The notes beneath the pieces are model-generated. The model did no database searches. It worked only from the letters and a program-made list of their open reading frames with translations, and was not told the DNA's origin. The position numbers and the translations under genes are program-made. This document shows, in pieces, positions 61,121 through 64,000 of a stretch of 64,000 nt of DNA. Positions within the stretch are counted from its first letter, which is position 1; the number at the start of each line of letters is the position of its first letter. This DNA is from an uncultured Selenomonadales bacterium (lineage in GTDB: Bacteria > Bacillota > Negativicutes > Selenomonadales > Selenomonadaceae), in NCBI GenBank assembly GCA_947304355.1, contig CAMZAX010000004.1, forward strand, positions 49,609-113,608, written 5' to 3'.

Positions 61121-62551
61121 TTGACCTTACACGAGAAAACGGCTCACGAATTGCACGAGCTGTTACAGACCAAACAAATTTCGTCGGCGGAATTGACTGC
61201 CGATATTTTTTCGCGTGTCGACGAGGCTGAAGACAAAATCGGCGCGTATCTTACACTTACGCGCGACAAGGCTGCGGCTGACGCCAAGGCCGTCGACGAC
61301 AAGATTTCTCGCGGCGAAAAAATTTTCCCGCTTGAAGGCATTCCCTGCGCGGTCAAGGACAACATCTGCACCAAGGGCATAAAGACGACGTGCGCGTCGA
61401 AAATCCTTGAAAACTTCGTGCCGCCCTACGACGCGACCGCTTACAAGAAACTCGCCGCGCAGAATCCGATTCTGATTGGCAAAGCGAACCTCGACGAATT
61501 CGCAATGGGCGGCTCAACCGAAAATTCCGCGTATCACGTCACGCGCAACCCGCACAATCTCGAACGCGTGCCCGGCGGAAGTTCGGGCGGCTCGGCGGCA
61601 GCAGTGGCGGGCGGCGAAGCGATTTTTGCGCTCGGCTCCGATACGGGCGGCTCCATTCGTCAACCGGCAAGCTTTTGCGGCGTCGTCGGTTTCAAGCCCA
61701 CTTACGGGCGCGTGTCACGATACGGGCTCGTTGCCTTTGCGTCGTCGCTCGACCAAATTGGTCCGCTGACTCGCGACGTGACGGACTGCGCCCTCGTGCT
61801 CAACGCCATTTGCGGGCATGACGAAATGGATTCGACTTCGACCGCCGCGCAGGTGCCCGACTTCACCAAGTCGCTCGTCGCCGACGTTAAGGGATTGAAA
61901 ATCGGGTTGCCCGCCGAATATTTCGTCAAGGGCATTGACGCCGAAGTTGAAGCCGCAATTCGCAACGTCGCCAAGAAATTTGAATCGCTCGGCGCGGAAA
62001 TCGTCGAAGTCAGCTTGCCGCACACCGAATACGCCATTTCGACCTACTACCTTATCGCGCCCGCCGAAGCCGCCACGAATCTTGAACGTTATGACGGCGT
62101 GAGCTACGGGGCGCGCGTCGACGGGGCTGATGTCGTCGAAATGATGACCAACACCCGCACGGAGAAATTCGGCGCGGAAGTCAAGCGGCGCATAATGATC
62201 GGCAACTACGCTTTGAGCGCGGGCTACTACGACGCTTATTACCTTAAGGCGTTGAAGGTTCGCACGCTGATTCAGCGCGACTTCGTTGAGGCTTTCAAGA
62301 CGGTTGATTTGATTTTGACGCCGACGACGCCCAACGCCGCCTTCAAGCTCGGCGAAATGACAGCCGACCCGCTGAAAATGTATCTGCAAGACATTTGCAC
62401 GGTACCCGTCAATATCGCGGGCTTGCCGGGCATTTCCGTTCCCTGCGGCGTCACCGGCGACAAATTGCCGCTAGGTTTCCAACTCATCGGCAAAGCACTG
62501 GACGAGGCGACGATTTTGCGCGCGGCGTTCACCTACGAACAAAACTTGTAA
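61121..62551 (+). CDS. gatA: aspartyl/glutamyl-tRNA amidotransferase subunit A
   Basis: 476 aa amidase-signature enzyme. The Ser-cisSer-Lys triad is visible: Lys in CAVKDNICTKG, cis-Ser in PGGSSGGSAAAVA and nucleophile Ser in DTGGSIRQPA. Releases ammonia from glutamine for GatB. TTG start at 61121 with AAGGAGG nine bases upstream; the longer frame reads through repeat array J. Confidence 0.95.
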   Translation: MTLHEKTAHELHELLQTKQISSAELTADIFSRVDEAEDKIGAYLTLTRDKAAADAKAVDDKISRGEKIFPLEGIPCAVKDNICTKGIKTTCASKILENFVPPYDATAYKKLAAQNPILIGKANLDEFAMGGSTENSAYHVTRNPHNLERVPGGSSGGSAAAVAGGEAIFALGSDTGGSIRQPASFCGVVGFKPTYGRVSRYGLVAFASSLDQIGPLTRDVTDCALVLNAICGHDEMDSTSTAAQVPDFTKSLVADVKGLKIGLPAEYFVKGIDAEVEAAIRNVAKKFESLGAEIVEVSLPHTEYAISTYYLIAPAEAATNLERYDGVSYGARVDGADVVEMMTNTRTEKFGAEVKRRIMIGNYALSAGYYDAYYLKALKVRTLIQRDFVEAFKTVDLILTPTTPNAAFKLGEMTADPLKMYLQDICTVPVNIAGLPGISVPCGVTGDKLPLGFQLIGKALDEATILRAAFTYEQNL

Positions 62552-62611
62552 TTTCCCGCAGGTTATGTTAATATAATCGCCGCATTGCATAACGAACAGG
62601 AGGTTGAAATT

Positions 62612-64000
62612 TTGAAACTCACTCAAAAGAAGATAGACGACTACAACATCGAGTTGACCGTCACGGAGGACGCGGCGGAATTTTCCAAGGCAATCAAGCG
62701 CGCCACGAAGATGCTCGGCGAGCGCGTGAACATTCCCGGCTTCCGCAAGGGCAAAGTCCCGCAAGCCATTCTTGAACGCCAAATCGGCAAAGACGCGATT
62801 ATCGACGAGGCAACCAACGCGCTCCTGCAACAGTCGACGCGCAAGGCTCTTCAGACGCTGGGCTTGATTCCCGTAAGCGAAAACAAAGCCGACGTCCTCA
62901 CCAACGAGGAAGGTAAGGATTTCGTCTTCAAGCTGACGTTTACGCCCTTCCCGAAAGTCGAACTCGGCGAATATAAAAATCTCGACGCCGAAAAGGTTGT
63001 CGAACCCGTCACCGACGAAGACATTGCCAAACAGCTCGAAACCCTGCGCGGACATCACGCCAACTTAATCGACGCGGCAGAGGGCGACGCCATTGTCGAC
63101 GGCGACTTTATCACGCTGGACTACACGGGCACGATTAACGGCGAAAAATTCGCGGGCGGCGAGGCAAAAGACGCTCCGTTGGAAATCGGCTCCCATAAAT
63201 TTATCGGCGATTTTGAAGAACAGCTCATCGGCGCGAAGGTCGGCGACGAACGCACCGTCAAAGTCACGTTCCCCGACGAGTATCACGCCAAGGATTTGGC
63301 AGGGCGCGACGCCGAATTCGCTTGCAAAATCAACAGCATCAAGCATCGCGAATTGCCCGAACTCAACGACGAATTCGTTCAGAAGGTCAGCACCTTCAAG
63401 ACGCTCGACGAATACAAAGCCGACATCCGCAAGAACATGGAGACCAACGCCGAACGCCGCGCCGTCGAAAATCAGCGTCAAGCGATTATCGACAAGGCAG
63501 TCGACAACATGAAAGTCGATTTGCCGCCCGTCATGATTGAAAATCGTATAACGCAAATGATTAACGAACTCGACGCCAACCTTCGGACGCAGGGCATGAA
63601 CCTTGACCGGTACATGGCTTTTTCGGGTTTGGATATGGACAGGATGCGCGAAGACCACCGCGAGTCGGCGAAGAAAAACGTTTTGACGGATCTGTTGCTT
63701 GACCAAGTCGCAACCGTCGAAAAGATTCAAGTCACCGAACCCGAACTCAATTACGAAATCTCAGTGATGGCGCAAATGTATCGCACGCCGCCTAAGCAAA
63801 TCGCAAAGTTCCTGCAAGACAACGGGCAGCTCATAAACATCGTCGAAAACATTCGTCGCCGCAAAGCAATGAAATTCATCCTCGACAACAGCGCAATCGC
63901 GGCGCGAGCAAAGGCGACACCGGCTCCCGAAGTCAAACCTGCACCGGCTCCCCAAGCCAAACCTGCACCGGCTCCCCAAGCCAAACCTGCACCGGCTCCC
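62612..64000 (+). CDS. tig: trigger factor, truncated by the window end, with a Pro/Ala-rich repeat tail
   Basis: 463 codons visible, no stop. Ribosome-binding domain with GFRKGKVP (residues about 44-51), an FKBP-type isomerase domain (residues about 150-245; DGDFITLDYTGTINGEKF) and a helical C-terminal chaperone domain. TTG start at 62612, eight bases from AGGAGG. Possible promoter with TATAAT at 62572-62577. After about residue 435 the protein enters tandem KPAPAPQA repeats that run off the window. Standard trigger factors end near 430-450 residues without such a tail. Confidence 0.93.
   Translation, partial: MKLTQKKIDDYNIELTVTEDAAEFSKAIKRATKMLGERVNIPGFRKGKVPQAILERQIGKDAIIDEATNALLQQSTRKALQTLGLIPVSENKADVLTNEEGKDFVFKLTFTPFPKVELGEYKNLDAEKVVEPVTDEDIAKQLETLRGHHANLIDAAEGDAIVDGDFITLDYTGTINGEKFAGGEAKDAPLEIGSHKFIGDFEEQLIGAKVGDERTVKVTFPDEYHAKDLAGRDAEFACKINSIKHRELPELNDEFVQKVSTFKTLDEYKADIRKNMETNAERRAVENQRQAIIDKAVDNMKVDLPPVMIENRITQMINELDANLRTQGMNLDRYMAFSGLDMDRMREDHRESAKKNVLTDLLLDQVATVEKIQVTEPELNYEISVMAQMYRTPPKQIAKFLQDNGQLINIVENIRRRKAMKFILDNSAIAARAKATPAPEVKPAPAPQAKPAPAPQAKPAPAP
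63917..64000 (+). repeat. 24-bp tandem repeat encoding KPAPAPQA at the trigger factor C-terminus
   Basis: Units start at 63917 (diverged), 63941, 63965 and 63989 (cut by the window end). Units 2 and 3 are identical, which suggests recent expansion. Confidence 0.9.

Overview
The window comes from a diderm (outer-membrane-bearing) Firmicute, most likely a Negativicute. It combines Firmicutes-type operons (ireB-ruvX-DUF1292-mltG, AddA recombination nuclease, HU, minCDE, mreBCD) with a lipopolysaccharide cluster (lpxC, fabZ, lpxA, lpxI, kdsA, kdsD, kdsC, lpxL-like, lptC, lptA, lptB, lptF/G) and two tandem OmpM-type porins that carry an N-terminal S-layer-homology domain. That mixture is characteristic of Selenomonas/Veillonella/Megasphaera relatives. 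A carboxyltransferase of the oxaloacetate decarboxylase type and a giant hydroxyacyl-CoA dehydratase activase-like protein suggest an anaerobic fermenter. Genus cannot be decided from the sequence alone.

Layout. 1-9.8 kb (minus): a 1.5-kaa glycosyltransferase/RgpF/HAD fusion, a KAS III enzyme and a 1399-aa activase. 9.97-16.4 kb (plus): phosphomannomutase, a winged-helix gene with a C8 tract, phosphoglucomutase, glucose-6-phosphate isomerase and a secreted serpin. 16.4-23.1 kb (minus): htpX, the ireB operon, a diacylglycerol glycosyltransferase, an SDR, HU, YjfB, cupin, a receiver protein and tRNA-Ser. 23.2-25.6 kb (plus): two glycosyltransferases. 25.6-39.0 kb (minus): the 16-gene LPS cluster ending in rnhB, which includes two paralogous QueC-like PP-loop proteins of unknown function. 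39.2-40.6 kb (minus): oadA. 40.7-42.5 kb (plus): minCDE. 42.57-42.89 kb: a compact locus I interpret as a type I toxin-antitoxin system. 43-48.2 kb (minus): two ompM paralogs and groEL/groES. 48.5-56.5 kb (minus): ADP-ribosylglycohydrolase, DUF4405, a lipoprotein flavodoxin, dapB, a secreted DUF985 cupin, addA and rfbC. 56.6-64 kb (plus): a small membrane protein, mreBCD, gatC, a secreted acetolactate decarboxylase, gatA and trigger factor (cut by the window end).

How the genes work together. Most of the window is envelope biology: sugar-phosphate interconversion (ManB/Pgm/Pgi), Kdo and lipid A synthesis, Lpt transport, glycosyltransferases, OmpM tethering of the outer membrane to peptidoglycan, cell shape (MreBCD) and division-site placement (MinCDE). 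Several start codons were moved downstream of the longest open frame because a clear Shine-Dalgarno sequence decides them; GTG and TTG starts are used.

Most notable observations: (1) at 42.57-42.89 kb, a 31-residue membrane peptide gene and an antisense promoter converge on a shared terminator, and a direct repeat spans the toxin start, which is the architecture of the Fst/par type I toxin-antitoxin family; (2) ten intercistronic arrays of heptanucleotide repeats, often followed by their own reverse complement; (3) a strongly over-represented octamer, CCGCGCAG; (4) the pair of QueC-like proteins inside the LPS cluster; (5) a homopolymer in a perfect hairpin that switches the C-terminus of a winged-helix protein.
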